A stretch of 64,000 nucleotides of DNA, taken from positions 1-64,000 of the forward strand of contig NZ_AULB01000031.1 in the NCBI RefSeq assembly GCF_000425065.1, in the 5' to 3' direction. Source of the stretch: Actinomadura rifamycini DSM 43936 (GTDB taxonomy: Bacteria > Actinomycetota > Actinomycetes > Streptosporangiales > Streptosporangiaceae). Of the stretch, positions 35,425 to 43,918 are shown one piece after another. The number at the start of each line of letters is the position of its first letter. The first letter of the stretch is position 1. A program made the position numbers and the translations under genes. The notes under the pieces are model-generated. The model saw only the letters and a program-made list of their open reading frames with translations. It ran no database searches and was not told where the DNA came from.

Positions 35425-35539
35425 CCTTCAGGACCTCGGCCCGCCGGGAGCATCCCGTCCCGACGCCCGCCGTGGGCGTGACCGGGCGGAGCAGCTTTCC
35501 ACGGCGGCTTGGGCGGCCTCTTCGGTGCGAAGGAAGGTG

Positions 35540-36259
35540 TCAGTCGTCGGGGGCGTCGTCGGGGTCTTGGGCGGCGTAGTCGTGGAGGGCGGGGAGGTCG
35601 AGGACGGTGATGCGGCGGCGGCCGGTGCGGATCAGCCCGGCGCGGCGCAGGACGGTGAGCGCGCGGGCGACCGTCTCGCGGGACGCGTCCGTCCAGCTGC
35701 CCAGCTCGGCCTGGGACAGCGGCGGGCCGATCTCGATCGCGCCGTCGCGGGCGGGCGGGACGTGCCGGGCGGACCGTTCGGCGAGCTGCGCGAGCAGCAG
35801 CGCGAGCCGGCGGGCGCCGCGGGCGGCGGCCTGCGCCTGCAGGCGGCGGTCGTGGTCGTCGATCCGGTCGACGAACGTGCCGGTGACCAGCCGCCACACG
35901 TCCGGGTGCGACTCCAGGAACCCGGTGAAGCGGGACGCCGGGACGACCAGCGCCCGGATCGGCGACAGCGCCGTCACCGTCGCCGAGCGGGTCCGGCCGC
36001 CGAGCGCGGCGCTCTCGGCGATGAGGTCGCCCGGCCCGCGCACGGCGAGCACGACGTCGTGGCCGTCCGCGGTCGTCGCGGTGACCTTGGCCCAGCCCCG
36101 CTCGATCACGATCACGTGGTCGGACTCGTCGCCCTGGTAGACGAGCGGCGCGCGGGCCCCGAACTGCCGGACGCGCGCGACGGCGCGGAGCGCGGCCTGC
36201 TGGGCCGCGTCGAGCGCGGGCCAGAAGCCGGGATGCGGGGAGGACGCGTGCGGGGCCAA
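35540..36259 (-). CDS. Crp/Fnr family transcriptional regulator
   Basis: The 239-aa protein has an N-terminal cyclic-nucleotide-binding-like domain (LVYQGDESDHVIVIERGWAK, VRGPGDLIAESAALGG), a dimerisation helix and a C-terminal winged helix (LSQAELGSWTDASRETVARALTVLRRAGLI). The phosphate-binding cassette lacks the full cAMP-contact set, and no cysteine cluster for FNR-type FeS binding is present. It begins at TTG 36259 with AAGGAGG just upstream, an uncommon start. It stands alone, between the SDR and the DUF427 gene. Confidence 0.86.
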   Translation of the reverse strand: MAPHASSPHPGFWPALDAAQQAALRAVARVRQFGARAPLVYQGDESDHVIVIERGWAKVTATTADGHDVVLAVRGPGDLIAESAALGGRTRSATVTALSPIRALVVPASRFTGFLESHPDVWRLVTGTFVDRIDDHDRRLQAQAAARGARRLALLLAQLAERSARHVPPARDGAIEIGPPLSQAELGSWTDASRETVARALTVLRRAGLIRTGRRRITVLDLPALHDYAAQDPDDAPDD

Positions 36260-36367
36260 CGGTCCTCCTTGCGCGGCGGGTGCGGATCCGTCACCCGAAC
36301 GGTAAACCGGCGGTGCGGGCGAGGCAACGCGGTATCACCGTCCGGGAGGCGGATCACGTCGGGCCGG

Positions 36368-37156
36368 TCAGGCGCCGGGCGGGCCCGCCTCGACCGTCAG
36401 GTCGGCGTGGTCGAACGACAGGTGGCCCGCCGCCTTGAGGGCGTTCTCCAGCGGCTCCTCGTAGGACCACGCGACGTCGGCGGCGCCGTCCCGCAGCGAC
36501 CAGTACGTCGCCTCCCCCTTGTAGGGGCACACCGTGCGGGTGCCGCTGCGCACGAGGAGGTCGGTCCTCACGTCCTCGGCCGGGATGTAGAACCGGTTCG
36601 GCAGGCCCGTCTCCGACAGCAGCTTCGCCCGGGTCGTGTCGGCGAGGACGTCGCCGCCCCGCAGGACGCGGACGCGGCGGGACGTCGCGCGGACGTCGAC
36701 GCGGTGGAACGGGTCGCGCAGATGGCCGCGCACCTCCTCGTCCTCGTCGAACCAGGCGTCCATCCGGCCCCAGTAGAACGCCATGTACCCGCGCAGCCAG
36801 GACGCGGGCGGCAGCGGCTCGGGGTAGGCCCACACCGCGTTCTCGGCGGCCCGGTCGCCCACCCGCAGCGTCCAGTACGCGGCGTCGCCCTTGAACGGGC
36901 AGTGGGTGCTGTGCTCGGTCCTCTCCAGCAGGTCCGTGCGGACGTCCTCCTCCGGTACGTAGAGGACGGGCAGCAGCCCGGTCTCGTGCACGAGCTTGCC
37001 TCGCTCGGTGTCCAGGACGGTCTCGCCCGCGAAGCGCGCGCGGACGCGGCGGGGGAAGTCGTGCATGAACAGCTTGTGCTTCGGCGCGTCGATCGTGTAA
37101 TTGACCGTCTCGCCGGGCGAACCCGAGAGCGGTCCGGGAGGCAGGGTAAGCGACAT
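36368..37156 (-). CDS. Tandem DUF427 protein
   Basis: Two DUF427 modules occupy this 262-residue protein. Both carry the paired signature: YVPEEDVRTDLLERT, CPFKGDAAYWTLRVGD in the first, and YIPAEDVRTDLLVRS, CPYKGEATYWSLRDGA in the second. DUF427 is a small beta-barrel-like domain of unknown biochemical function, commonly found singly or doubled. ATG 37156 is used. It lies 18 nt downstream of the erythromycin-esterase-like gene on the same strand, so the two are probably co-transcribed. Confidence 0.85.
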   Translation of the reverse strand: MSLTLPPGPLSGSPGETVNYTIDAPKHKLFMHDFPRRVRARFAGETVLDTERGKLVHETGLLPVLYVPEEDVRTDLLERTEHSTHCPFKGDAAYWTLRVGDRAAENAVWAYPEPLPPASWLRGYMAFYWGRMDAWFDEDEEVRGHLRDPFHRVDVRATSRRVRVLRGGDVLADTTRAKLLSETGLPNRFYIPAEDVRTDLLVRSGTRTVCPYKGEATYWSLRDGAADVAWSYEEPLENALKAAGHLSFDHADLTVEAGPPGA

Positions 37157-37174
37157 CAGCGACTCCTATCGCGC

Positions 37175-38479
37175 CTATACGCCGGTGGGCATCGTCTCCA
37201 GCTCGCCGAGGCGCGCCCGCTCCAGGTGGAGCGGTTGCAGCGCGGTCGTGGCGCGGAACCAGCACAGGGCGTCGTAGCGTTCCGCGACGTTCGTCGGGAC
37301 GTACTGGCGCCCGTCCCGGTCGGGGTCGTAGACGACGCCGATCGCCCGGTGCCCCAGCGTGCGGGTGAGGAAGGACGGCTTGTCGCGTTCGGGCGGCATC
37401 ACGAACAGGCCGCGCTGCAGCTCCGACTCGGCCAGCACCGCCTCCAGCGACCCGGCCCGCGGCGGCGGGACGAGCATCTCCTCCATCGCCGCGCCCCAGC
37501 TCGGCGCCGCGACGACCTCGCCGGGACCGCCCGCGAACCCGACCACGACCACCCGGTCGCGGCCGTGCCGCTCCCTGGCGAGCTGCCCGAGGTTGACCAT
37601 CCCCGCCCGCGCCATGTCGGTGGCGCGGGCGTCGCCCACATGGGTGTTGTGCGCCCACACCACGGCCTTGCCGGGGCGTCCTCCGGCGGCGTGGAAATCC
37701 ATCAGCCGGTCGAGGGTGTCGGCCATGTGGACGTCCCGGACGTTCCACGACTCCGCGCCCCCGACGATCATGGACCGATAGTAGCGCTCGGCCCCGGCGG
37801 CGACCTCGGCGTTCTGCCGGGCGTCGAACTCGGCCTGCCGGTCGTGGTCGGGGGCGTGCCCGACGGGACGGCGCAGCCGGGAGAGCAGCGCGAGGACCTC
37901 CTCCTCGCACCCCGCGGGGACGAGCGAGGTGTTCCGCCCGTAGGACTGCGGGTCCTGGCCGTGCGGCTCGAAGCAGCGGTACGCCTCCAGGGCCGTGCCG
38001 AGGTACTCCGGGCGGCGGTCGGCGAGGTACTCGACGACGGCGCGGAGCGACTCCCACAGGCTGTAGACGTCGAGCCCGTAGAAGCCGGCGCGCCGGTCCG
38101 CCGGGAGGTCCGCGTTGCGGTCGCGCAGCCAGCGGCAGAACCGGGCGGTCTCCTCGTTGGCCCACATCCACGTCGGCCAGCGCTCGTAGGCGTCCAGTTC
38201 GGCGCGCGGGTCGGCGGCCGCGCCGGGCGCGAGCGTCACCGACCGTCCGACGCGGCGGCAGTCCGGCCAGTCGCCCTCCACGGCGACGAACGAGAAGCCC
38301 TTGTCCGCGATGAGGTGCCGGGTGATCGCGGACCGCCAGGCGTAGTACTCGTGCGTCCCGTGGCTGGCCTCGCCGAGCAGCACGCACGAGGCGTCCCCGA
38401 TCCGGTCCAGGAGCGGGCCGAGGTCCTCCTCGTACTCCAGCTGCAGCGCGGCGCCGCGCACGTCGTCGGCATCGCTCAT
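37175..38479 (-). CDS. Erythromycin esterase-like family protein
   Basis: The 434-aa protein belongs to the EreA/succinoglycan-biosynthesis-like superfamily: LLGEASHGTHEYYAWR near residue 34 holds the conserved Glu and His, GFSFVAVEGDWPD follows, and VVWAHNTHVGDAR supplies the second His pair used to activate water. Characterised members open macrolide lactones, but most chromosomal homologues have no shown resistance role. ATG 38479 is followed downstream by the DUF427 gene. No macrolide biosynthetic genes are nearby, so a general hydrolase role is just as likely. Confidence 0.85.
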   Translation of the reverse strand: MSDADDVRGAALQLEYEEDLGPLLDRIGDASCVLLGEASHGTHEYYAWRSAITRHLIADKGFSFVAVEGDWPDCRRVGRSVTLAPGAAADPRAELDAYERWPTWMWANEETARFCRWLRDRNADLPADRRAGFYGLDVYSLWESLRAVVEYLADRRPEYLGTALEAYRCFEPHGQDPQSYGRNTSLVPAGCEEEVLALLSRLRRPVGHAPDHDRQAEFDARQNAEVAAGAERYYRSMIVGGAESWNVRDVHMADTLDRLMDFHAAGGRPGKAVVWAHNTHVGDARATDMARAGMVNLGQLARERHGRDRVVVVGFAGGPGEVVAAPSWGAAMEEMLVPPPRAGSLEAVLAESELQRGLFVMPPERDKPSFLTRTLGHRAIGVVYDPDRDGRQYVPTNVAERYDALCWFRATTALQPLHLERARLGELETMPTGV

Positions 38480-38579
38480 CGGTGCTCCCCCTCTTCCCGA
38501 TGTCGCGTTCGCTTCGTGCTCCCCGCCTTCCCCGCGACGGACGGTTCAATTCCCAGCCGAACATCCCTTTTGTGGGGGT

Positions 38580-39623
38580 TTACTCGGGCCGGTGGCGGCC
38601 GGTGGCGGCGGCCCGGTACGCGCTGGGCGTGACCCCGTACGCCGCGCGGAACGCGCGGCTGAACCCGGCGGCGTCCGGCATCCCCCAGCGGGCCGCGATC
38701 GCGCCGATCCGCTGCGTGCCGAGGAACGGGTCGGCCAGCTCCCGGCGGCACCGCTCCAGGCGGCGGTCCCGGACGTACCGGGCGACGGTGGTGCCGGTCG
38801 GCTGGAACAGCCGGTACAGCTGCCGGACGGAGACGTGGTGCGCGTCCGCGATCCGCGCCGGGCACAGGTCCGGCTCGTGCAGCCGCGCCTCGATCCACTC
38901 CCGGACGGCGCGCAGCATCGCCGCCCGCTCGGGGGCCCGGCCGGCGCACTCGTCCCGCACTCCCAGCCACTCCCCCGCCGCCCCGGCGACCAGCTCGACG
39001 ATCGCCCCGCCGACATGGTGCGCGAACGGCTCGCCGGCCGGGGGCGCCGCGCCGCCGGAGGCGTCCGCGCCGTCCGCGGCGTCCGGGCCGCCGCCGGGTC
39101 CGCCGTGCTCGCGGGCGTCCTCGGCCAGCGCCGCGAGCAGGGCCGTCACCGGCCGCCCGGTGCGGGCCCGCGCGGACAGCAGCGTCCCGCCCAGCCCCGC
39201 CACCCGCGCGTGCGGCAGCGGCAGGGCGCGGTGCGGGATCACCACCGTGAAGATGTGGTGGGCGCCGAACGTGATCTCCACCGGGCGGGTCAGGTCGTAG
39301 AACACCGCGTCGCCGGCGGCGACCGCGACCCGCCGGCCGTTCTGCCGCAGCACGCAGGAGCCGCGCAGCACCAGACCGATCTTGTAGCACTCGCGGGTGT
39401 CGCGGGCGATCTGCCGGTCGCCGCGCCGGACCGCGTGCGCGGGCGCGCGGACGTCGCCGGCCTCGACGTCCCCGTAGGTCCGGCCGAGCAGCCGGGCGGG
39501 GAAGGCGCCCCCCTCCGCGGCGGGGCGCAGGTGGAAGGGCCCGAAGGCCGAGCTGATCGTGTGCCGCCAGAATTCGGCCTGGTCGGCGGCAGGGCGGTCC
39601 GAGGTGCGGACGAGCGTTGCCAT
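38580..39623 (-). CDS. AraC family regulator (AraC-binding-like domain)
   Basis: This 347-residue regulator has an N-terminal AraC_binding_2-type sensor domain (ECYKIGLVLRGSCVLRQNGRR, VAAGDAVFYDL) and a C-terminal double helix-turn-helix (CPARIADAHHVSVRQLYRLF and IGAIAARWGMPDAAGFSRAFRAAYGVTP). A low-complexity Gly/Ala/Asp linker occurs at about 185-210. ATG 39623 is used. It is divergent from a secreted intradiol dioxygenase; a tandem direct repeat near that gene is the likely binding site. Confidence 0.87.
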   Translation of the reverse strand: MATLVRTSDRPAADQAEFWRHTISSAFGPFHLRPAAEGGAFPARLLGRTYGDVEAGDVRAPAHAVRRGDRQIARDTRECYKIGLVLRGSCVLRQNGRRVAVAAGDAVFYDLTRPVEITFGAHHIFTVVIPHRALPLPHARVAGLGGTLLSARARTGRPVTALLAALAEDAREHGGPGGGPDAADGADASGGAAPPAGEPFAHHVGGAIVELVAGAAGEWLGVRDECAGRAPERAAMLRAVREWIEARLHEPDLCPARIADAHHVSVRQLYRLFQPTGTTVARYVRDRRLERCRRELADPFLGTQRIGAIAARWGMPDAAGFSRAFRAAYGVTPSAYRAAATGRHRPE

Positions 39624-39790
39624 GACGCTCCTTCACAGTGCGGGGGCGGTCCCGGACGCCACCCGCAAGGCTTCTACAGCCGGTCAGATCCGTCAATGAG
39701 CGAGTCGAGACGAGGCCGCGCGCCGAGTTCGGCACTCGGCGCCAAGACGGCGGCAGGCAGCGCCAAGACCGGCCGCGCCCGCCCGGCCTA

Positions 39791-39822
39791 TACATGTCGC
39801 TACCGGTACATACCGCTACGGG
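39791..39822 (+). promoter_or_regulatory. Tandem 16-nt direct repeat, probable AraC operator
   Basis: TACATGTCGCTACCGG (39791-39806) is followed directly by TACATACCGCTACGGG (39807-39822), identical at 13 of 16 positions. Head-to-tail repeats ending about 70 nt before a start codon are typical AraC-family half-sites. Confidence 0.6.
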
Positions 39823-39890
39823 CCCGCCGCCGTGAACCGGAGGAGGGCCCGCTCCCCCGCCCGAACCGGAAGACCCCGGAGAGGAACACC

Positions 39891-40526
39891 ATGCCCGAGG
39901 ACGAACCCCAGGAGTCCGGCATCACCCGCAAGAAGTTCATCGTCGCCGCGGGCCTCGGCGCGCTCGCGGTCCCGGCCGCGGTGTCCGCCGCCGCCGCGCC
40001 GGCCGCGGCGCGCACGCGGCGGGAGCCGCTGACGCCCACGCCCATGTGCGACGACGGCGACGACCCGACCCCGCCGCAGATGGAGGGGCCGTACTTCAAG
40101 CCCGGCTCGCCGGAGCGCGCGTCGCTCGTCCGGCCCGGCATGCCCGGCACGCCGCTCACCGTCACCGGATACGTGTACTCGCTGTCGTGCCGTCCGGTGG
40201 CGCGCGCGCTGCTCGACTTCTGGCAGGCGGACCACTACGGCCGGTACGACAACTACGGCTACACGCTGCGCGGCCACCAGTACACCGACGCGTCCGGGCG
40301 GTTCACCCTGTCGACCATCGTGCCGGGGCTCTACCCGGGACGCACCCGCCACATCCACGTCAAGGTGCAGGCCCCCTACCAGCCGATCCTCACCACGCAG
40401 CTGTACTTCCCGGGCGAGCCCCGCAACCGGACGGACATGCTGTTCGACCCGGCGCTGCTGATGGACGTCCAGGGCGGCCCGTCGGGACGCGCCGCCGCGT
40501 TCGACTTCGTCCTGCGGGTCCCGTAG
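39891..40526 (+). CDS. Secreted intradiol ring-cleavage dioxygenase-like protein
   Basis: A 211-residue member of the intradiol dioxygenase family with an N-terminal export signal: TRKKFIVAAGLGALAVPA resembles a Tat-type signal with R-K in place of the twin arginine. Fe(III) ligands expected in the family can be placed at Tyr in GRYDNYGYT, Tyr in VPGLYPGR and the two His of TRHIHVKVQ. Secreted members of this family act outside the cell on catechols, possibly from lignin or siderophores. ATG 39891 follows GAGAGGA. It is under the divergent AraC protein and ends before a terminator-like stem. Confidence 0.85.
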   Translation: MPEDEPQESGITRKKFIVAAGLGALAVPAAVSAAAAPAAARTRREPLTPTPMCDDGDDPTPPQMEGPYFKPGSPERASLVRPGMPGTPLTVTGYVYSLSCRPVARALLDFWQADHYGRYDNYGYTLRGHQYTDASGRFTLSTIVPGLYPGRTRHIHVKVQAPYQPILTTQLYFPGEPRNRTDMLFDPALLMDVQGGPSGRAAAFDFVLRVP

Positions 40527-40555
40527 CGCCCGGCTCCCGCCCCCTCCAGGGAAAC

Positions 40556-40588
40556 GTCCCCGTCGCGGCCGCCCGGCCCGGCGGGGAC
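40556..40588 (+). terminator. Stem-loop after the intradiol dioxygenase gene
   Basis: GTCCCCG (40556-40562) pairs with CGGGGAC (40582-40588), with additional GC pairing possible in the loop, and GCCTGTTTC follows. Confidence 0.55.
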
Positions 40589-40706
40589 GCCTGTTTCGTC
40601 GAACGTGACCTGGAAGTGATGGGATTACCCCGCGAAGCCGAGATGAAACGGATAGTCTCCCGACGATCACCATCGGCCGCGTAAGGAAGTCTGGAGCGTA
40701 CGCCGC

Positions 40707-41831
40707 ATGAGCGCTGCCAACCGCGTACAGGTCATCACACGGTGGGGGGCCATCTCCTTCATGGCGGCAGCGGTCATCACCGCCACCGCCGGTGGTTTCG
40801 CCCAGTCCTACGCCGGTCTGTACCACTGGGCGCTGGAGCACGGCCTGACCGGCTGGAAGGCCAGCTCGTTCCCGCTGCTGGTCGACCTGTTCATCATCGT
40901 CGGCGAGCTGGGCCTGTTCCTGCTCGCCGTGGACGCGTTCGTCCTGCACCGCAAGAGCGCGATGAGCTGGCTGGACTTCTTCCTGCCGCTGACGATCGCC
41001 CTCGCCGGGTGGACCGCGAGCCTCATCTTCAACGTCGGGCACGTCGGCAACCGGACGTTCTCGTACCAGGTGACGGCGGCCGTCCCGCCGATCGTGTCGA
41101 TGCTCGGCCTGTTCGTCCTGCTGCGAACACTCCACCGGTACGTCTCGCAGAAGACGGAGGAGGCCGAGGAGGAGGCGCCCAAGCAGCCCGAGCCGCAGAC
41201 GCGCGCCATCGCCGGGCCGGTCACCCTGCAGCACATCACGCTGATGCCGCTGCGCAACACCGGCCCGCTCCCGCAGATCCAGGTCCCCGGGCACACCGGC
41301 AAGGCGCTCGGCCCCGCCGCCGCGGCGGCCGCGCCGGACGCCGCCGCGGACGCCTCGCCGGGGGCCGCCGAGGACGCGCCCGCCCCCGAGGCGCCGAAGG
41401 CCCGGCCCGCCGCGCGGGCCGCCGACCCGGCCCCGGCCCCCGCCCCGGTGCCGGAGCCCGCCCCGGAGCCCGCGCTCGTCAGCGCCGCCGCCGCGCGCAG
41501 CGAGCTGAACGGGCACGGCTCGGTCGCCACGGTCGAGGAGCCCGCCGTCCCCACGCTGGACGCCGAGACCCTGCGGGCGCTCGCCCGCGAGATCCTCGAG
41601 CGCACCAACGGCGACACCGCCGCGGCCGTGGCCGAGATCCGCGCGCAGGGCCACGTCTTCGACGAGTCCGAGGTCGTGTGGGTGCGCGAGAAGATCTGGT
41701 TCCCCTACGCCGTGTACCGGCTGCTCGCCAAGCACGACGGCGACGGGGCGCTCGTCGCCCGGGAGCTGAACGAGCAGGGCGTCGACTACGACCCGGCGAA
41801 GCTGGACGAGCTCGTCCGCTCCTGGCAGTGA
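40707..41831 (+). CDS. DUF2637 membrane protein
   Basis: The 374-aa protein begins with a DUF2637 domain: four transmembrane helices within residues about 12-145 (WGAISFMAAAVITATAGGF, LLVDLFIIVGELGLFLLAV, FFLPLTIALAGWTASLIF, VPPIVSMLGLFVLL). A Pro/Ala-rich linker of about 100 residues follows, and then a C-terminal helical domain (ETLRALAREILERTNGD onward) of the sort found after DNA-related membrane proteins. DUF2637 proteins are common in actinomycetes and on their conjugative elements; function is unknown. No mobile-element genes adjoin it here. Confidence 0.78.
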   Translation: MSAANRVQVITRWGAISFMAAAVITATAGGFAQSYAGLYHWALEHGLTGWKASSFPLLVDLFIIVGELGLFLLAVDAFVLHRKSAMSWLDFFLPLTIALAGWTASLIFNVGHVGNRTFSYQVTAAVPPIVSMLGLFVLLRTLHRYVSQKTEEAEEEAPKQPEPQTRAIAGPVTLQHITLMPLRNTGPLPQIQVPGHTGKALGPAAAAAAPDAAADASPGAAEDAPAPEAPKARPAARAADPAPAPAPVPEPAPEPALVSAAAARSELNGHGSVATVEEPAVPTLDAETLRALAREILERTNGDTAAAVAEIRAQGHVFDESEVVWVREKIWFPYAVYRLLAKHDGDGALVARELNEQGVDYDPAKLDELVRSWQ

Positions 41832-41899
41832 CCGCCCCGGACGCCGCCCGCACGGAAAACCCGTCGCGGGCGGCGTTCGGCGTTCGTACGGTGTCGCGC

Positions 41900-42604
41900 A
41901 TGGCCAAGCGAATCGCCGTGCTGACGGGCGCGGGCATCTCCACCGACTCGGGCATCCCCGACTACCGGGGCCCCTCCGGGCTGTGGGCCCGCGACCCCGG
42001 ACTCGCGGCGCTGTTCACGCGCAAGAACTTCCTCGGCGACGCCGACGTCCGGCGCCGTTTCTGGCGGACGCGAGACCGGTACGACGACGTGCGCCCCAAC
42101 GCCGCGCACTACGCGCTGGCCGAACTGGAGGGCGCCGCGGCCGTCCGCATCCTGACGCAGAACGTCGACGGGCTGCACCAGAAGGCCGGCTCGACGCCGC
42201 GCAAGGTCCTCGAACTCCACGGCAACCTCGCGACGGCCGAGTGCATGCGCTGCCACGCCCGGACCCCGACCACCGATGTGCTGGCGCGCGGCGAGGACGA
42301 CCCGGCGTGCACCGGCTGCGGCGGCGTCCTGCAGCCGTCGGTCGTCCTGTTCGGCCAGTACCTGGACAAGGACGTGCTCTCGCACGCGGCGAACATCGCG
42401 CGGGTGTCGGAGGTGTTCGTGGCGGTCGGCTCGTCCCTCGGCGTGGAACCGGCCGCGGGCCTGTGCGCCGTCGCGGCCGAGTCCGGCGCGACGCTGATCA
42501 TCGTGAACCGGGACCCGACGCCCTACGACGACCTGGCCGACCGGGTCGTCCGCGAGCCCATCGGCGAGGCGCTGCCCGCGCTCTGCGCCGAGCTCGCGGG
42601 ATGA
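41900..42604 (+). CDS. Sir2-family NAD-dependent protein deacylase
   Basis: This 234-residue sirtuin has GAGISTDSGIPDYRG (NAD binding), TQNVDGLH with LHGN carrying the catalytic His, a four-cysteine zinc site (CMRCHA and CTGCGG), and the VGSSLGVEPAAG and NRDPTPYDD nucleotide segments. It removes acyl groups from lysine using NAD+, probably acting on metabolic enzymes such as acetyl-CoA synthetase. ATG 41900 gives the family's usual start. Its stop overlaps the next gene (ATGA). Confidence 0.9.
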   Translation: MAKRIAVLTGAGISTDSGIPDYRGPSGLWARDPGLAALFTRKNFLGDADVRRRFWRTRDRYDDVRPNAAHYALAELEGAAAVRILTQNVDGLHQKAGSTPRKVLELHGNLATAECMRCHARTPTTDVLARGEDDPACTGCGGVLQPSVVLFGQYLDKDVLSHAANIARVSEVFVAVGSSLGVEPAAGLCAVAAESGATLIIVNRDPTPYDDLADRVVREPIGEALPALCAELAG

Positions 42605-43374
42605 GCGGCCGCGTCCTGCTGCTGCCGCCCGCGGCGACGGCCACCGCCGCGCGGCTGGGCGAGGCGGCGGCCGGGCGCGGCCTCGCGGTCCGGACGCTGC
42701 ACCGGCGGCCCGTCCCGCCCGGCCTCCGGGGGCGCGCGCACGTGTACGGCGGGGAGGCGTTCGCGTCGGAGGCCGCGTCGGTCCTGGACGTGGCGCTGCT
42801 GGCGCCCGGCCCCGGGTGGCTGCCCGGCCTGCCCGCGGAGTTCACGGGACGCCGCGTCCGCCTCGGCTCGCCGGACGAGGCGCGCCGGCTGGACGCGCCG
42901 ACGTTCGTCAAACCGGCGTCCGGGAAGGCGTTCGCGCCCGGCGTGTACGGGCCGGGCCGCCCGCCGGACGGGCTGCCCGCCGCGGCGCCCGTGCTGCTCT
43001 CGGACCCGGTGGTGTTCGCGGGCGAGTACCGCCTGCACGTCCTGGACGGCGCGGTGCGGGCCGCGTCCCGCTACGCGGTGCACGGGGTGCTCGACGCCGC
43101 GCCGCTCGGCGTCCTGCCGGAGCGCGCGGCCGTCGAGGCGTTCGCCGCGGACCTGCTGGCGCACGCCGCCCCGGACCTGCCCGGCGCGGTCGTCGTGGAC
43201 GTCGGCCTCGTCACGGCGCCGGGCCCGCCCCGGTACGCGGTGGTCGAGGCGAACGAGGCGTGGTTCAGCAACTGCTACGCGGCCCCGCCGGACCGGGTGC
43301 TGGACGTCGTGCTGCGCGCCGCCGCGCCCCGCGCGGACCTCGCCGCCCGCGACGAGCCGTTCGTCCGGACCTGA
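42601..43374 (+). CDS. ATP-grasp-like protein
   Basis: The 257-aa product resembles actinobacterial ATP-grasp proteins of the DUF4343 type: APTFVKPASGKAFAPGVYG in the nucleotide-binding part, VVFAGEYRLHVLDGAVRAASRY, and the metal-ligand end AVVEANEAWFSNCY. ATP-grasp enzymes join an acid to an amine or thiol via an acyl phosphate; no substrate can be assigned. Its ATG overlaps the sirtuin stop by 4 nt, so expression is coupled to it. Confidence 0.72.
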   Translation: MSGRVLLLPPAATATAARLGEAAAGRGLAVRTLHRRPVPPGLRGRAHVYGGEAFASEAASVLDVALLAPGPGWLPGLPAEFTGRRVRLGSPDEARRLDAPTFVKPASGKAFAPGVYGPGRPPDGLPAAAPVLLSDPVVFAGEYRLHVLDGAVRAASRYAVHGVLDAAPLGVLPERAAVEAFAADLLAHAAPDLPGAVVVDVGLVTAPGPPRYAVVEANEAWFSNCYAAPPDRVLDVVLRAAAPRADLAARDEPFVRT

Positions 43375-43507
43375 CCGCCCGCGCCCGCGGCCGACCTGGA
43401 GGCCCGCCAGCTGCGGGGACGTCCACGCCGGGCGGTTCGGCGCGGGTGGGCGTGCGGCGGCACGCGCGCTTCTGGGATCCTGCTGGTCGCGCGGACGAGA
43501 GGACGAG

Positions 43508-43918
43508 ATGCAGGGGAAACGGCACCGGCTGGAGCTGGACGACGAACGGGTACGGGAGTTTTGGCGGGAGCGGCGCGTGTGCACGCTCGTGACGCTGCGG
43601 CCGGACGGCACGCCGCACGCGGTGCCCGTCGGGGCCACGCTGGACCCGGCGGCGGGGATCGTCCGGGTGATCACGTCGGGCGGGTCGGCGAAGGCGCGGC
43701 ACGTGCGGGCCGCCGGGCCGGCGGGGCTTCCGGTCGCGGTGAGCCAGGTGGACGGGCGCCGCTGGTCGACCGCCGAGGGGCGGGCGGTGCTGCGGACGGA
43801 CGCGGAGTCGGTCGCGGACGCGGAACGGCGGTACGCCGAACGGTACAAGCCGCCGCGCCGCAACCCGGAGCGGGTCGTCATCGAGATCGCGGTGGCGCGG
43901 GTGCTCGGCAATGTCTGA
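43508..43918 (+). CDS. PPOX-class F420-dependent oxidoreductase
   Basis: A 136-residue split-barrel flavin/deazaflavin protein (RVCTLVTLRPDGTPHAVPVGATLD, VSQVDGRRWSTAEGRA), similar to F420-dependent reductases of the FDOR-B group, some of which reduce biliverdin. ATG 43508 is used. Its last 8 nt overlap the start of cobL, placing it first in the corrin operon, so it may act on a tetrapyrrole; that link is inference from position. Confidence 0.8.
   Translation: MQGKRHRLELDDERVREFWRERRVCTLVTLRPDGTPHAVPVGATLDPAAGIVRVITSGGSAKARHVRAAGPAGLPVAVSQVDGRRWSTAEGRAVLRTDAESVADAERRYAERYKPPRRNPERVVIEIAVARVLGNV

Noticed and set aside
37175..38479. Erythromycin esterase homologue as a macrolide resistance gene
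   Set aside because: Family membership alone does not show resistance; no macrolide context or mobile element is next to it.
35525..38632. A 1035-codon open frame on the plus strand
   Set aside because: It lies antisense to the Crp, DUF427 and esterase genes, which carry clear family motifs and ribosome binding sites.
40707..41831. DUF2637 gene as evidence of an integrated conjugative element
   Set aside because: No integrase, relaxase, FtsK/TraB-like or tRNA-end duplication adjoins it; DUF2637 proteins also occur as ordinary chromosomal genes.
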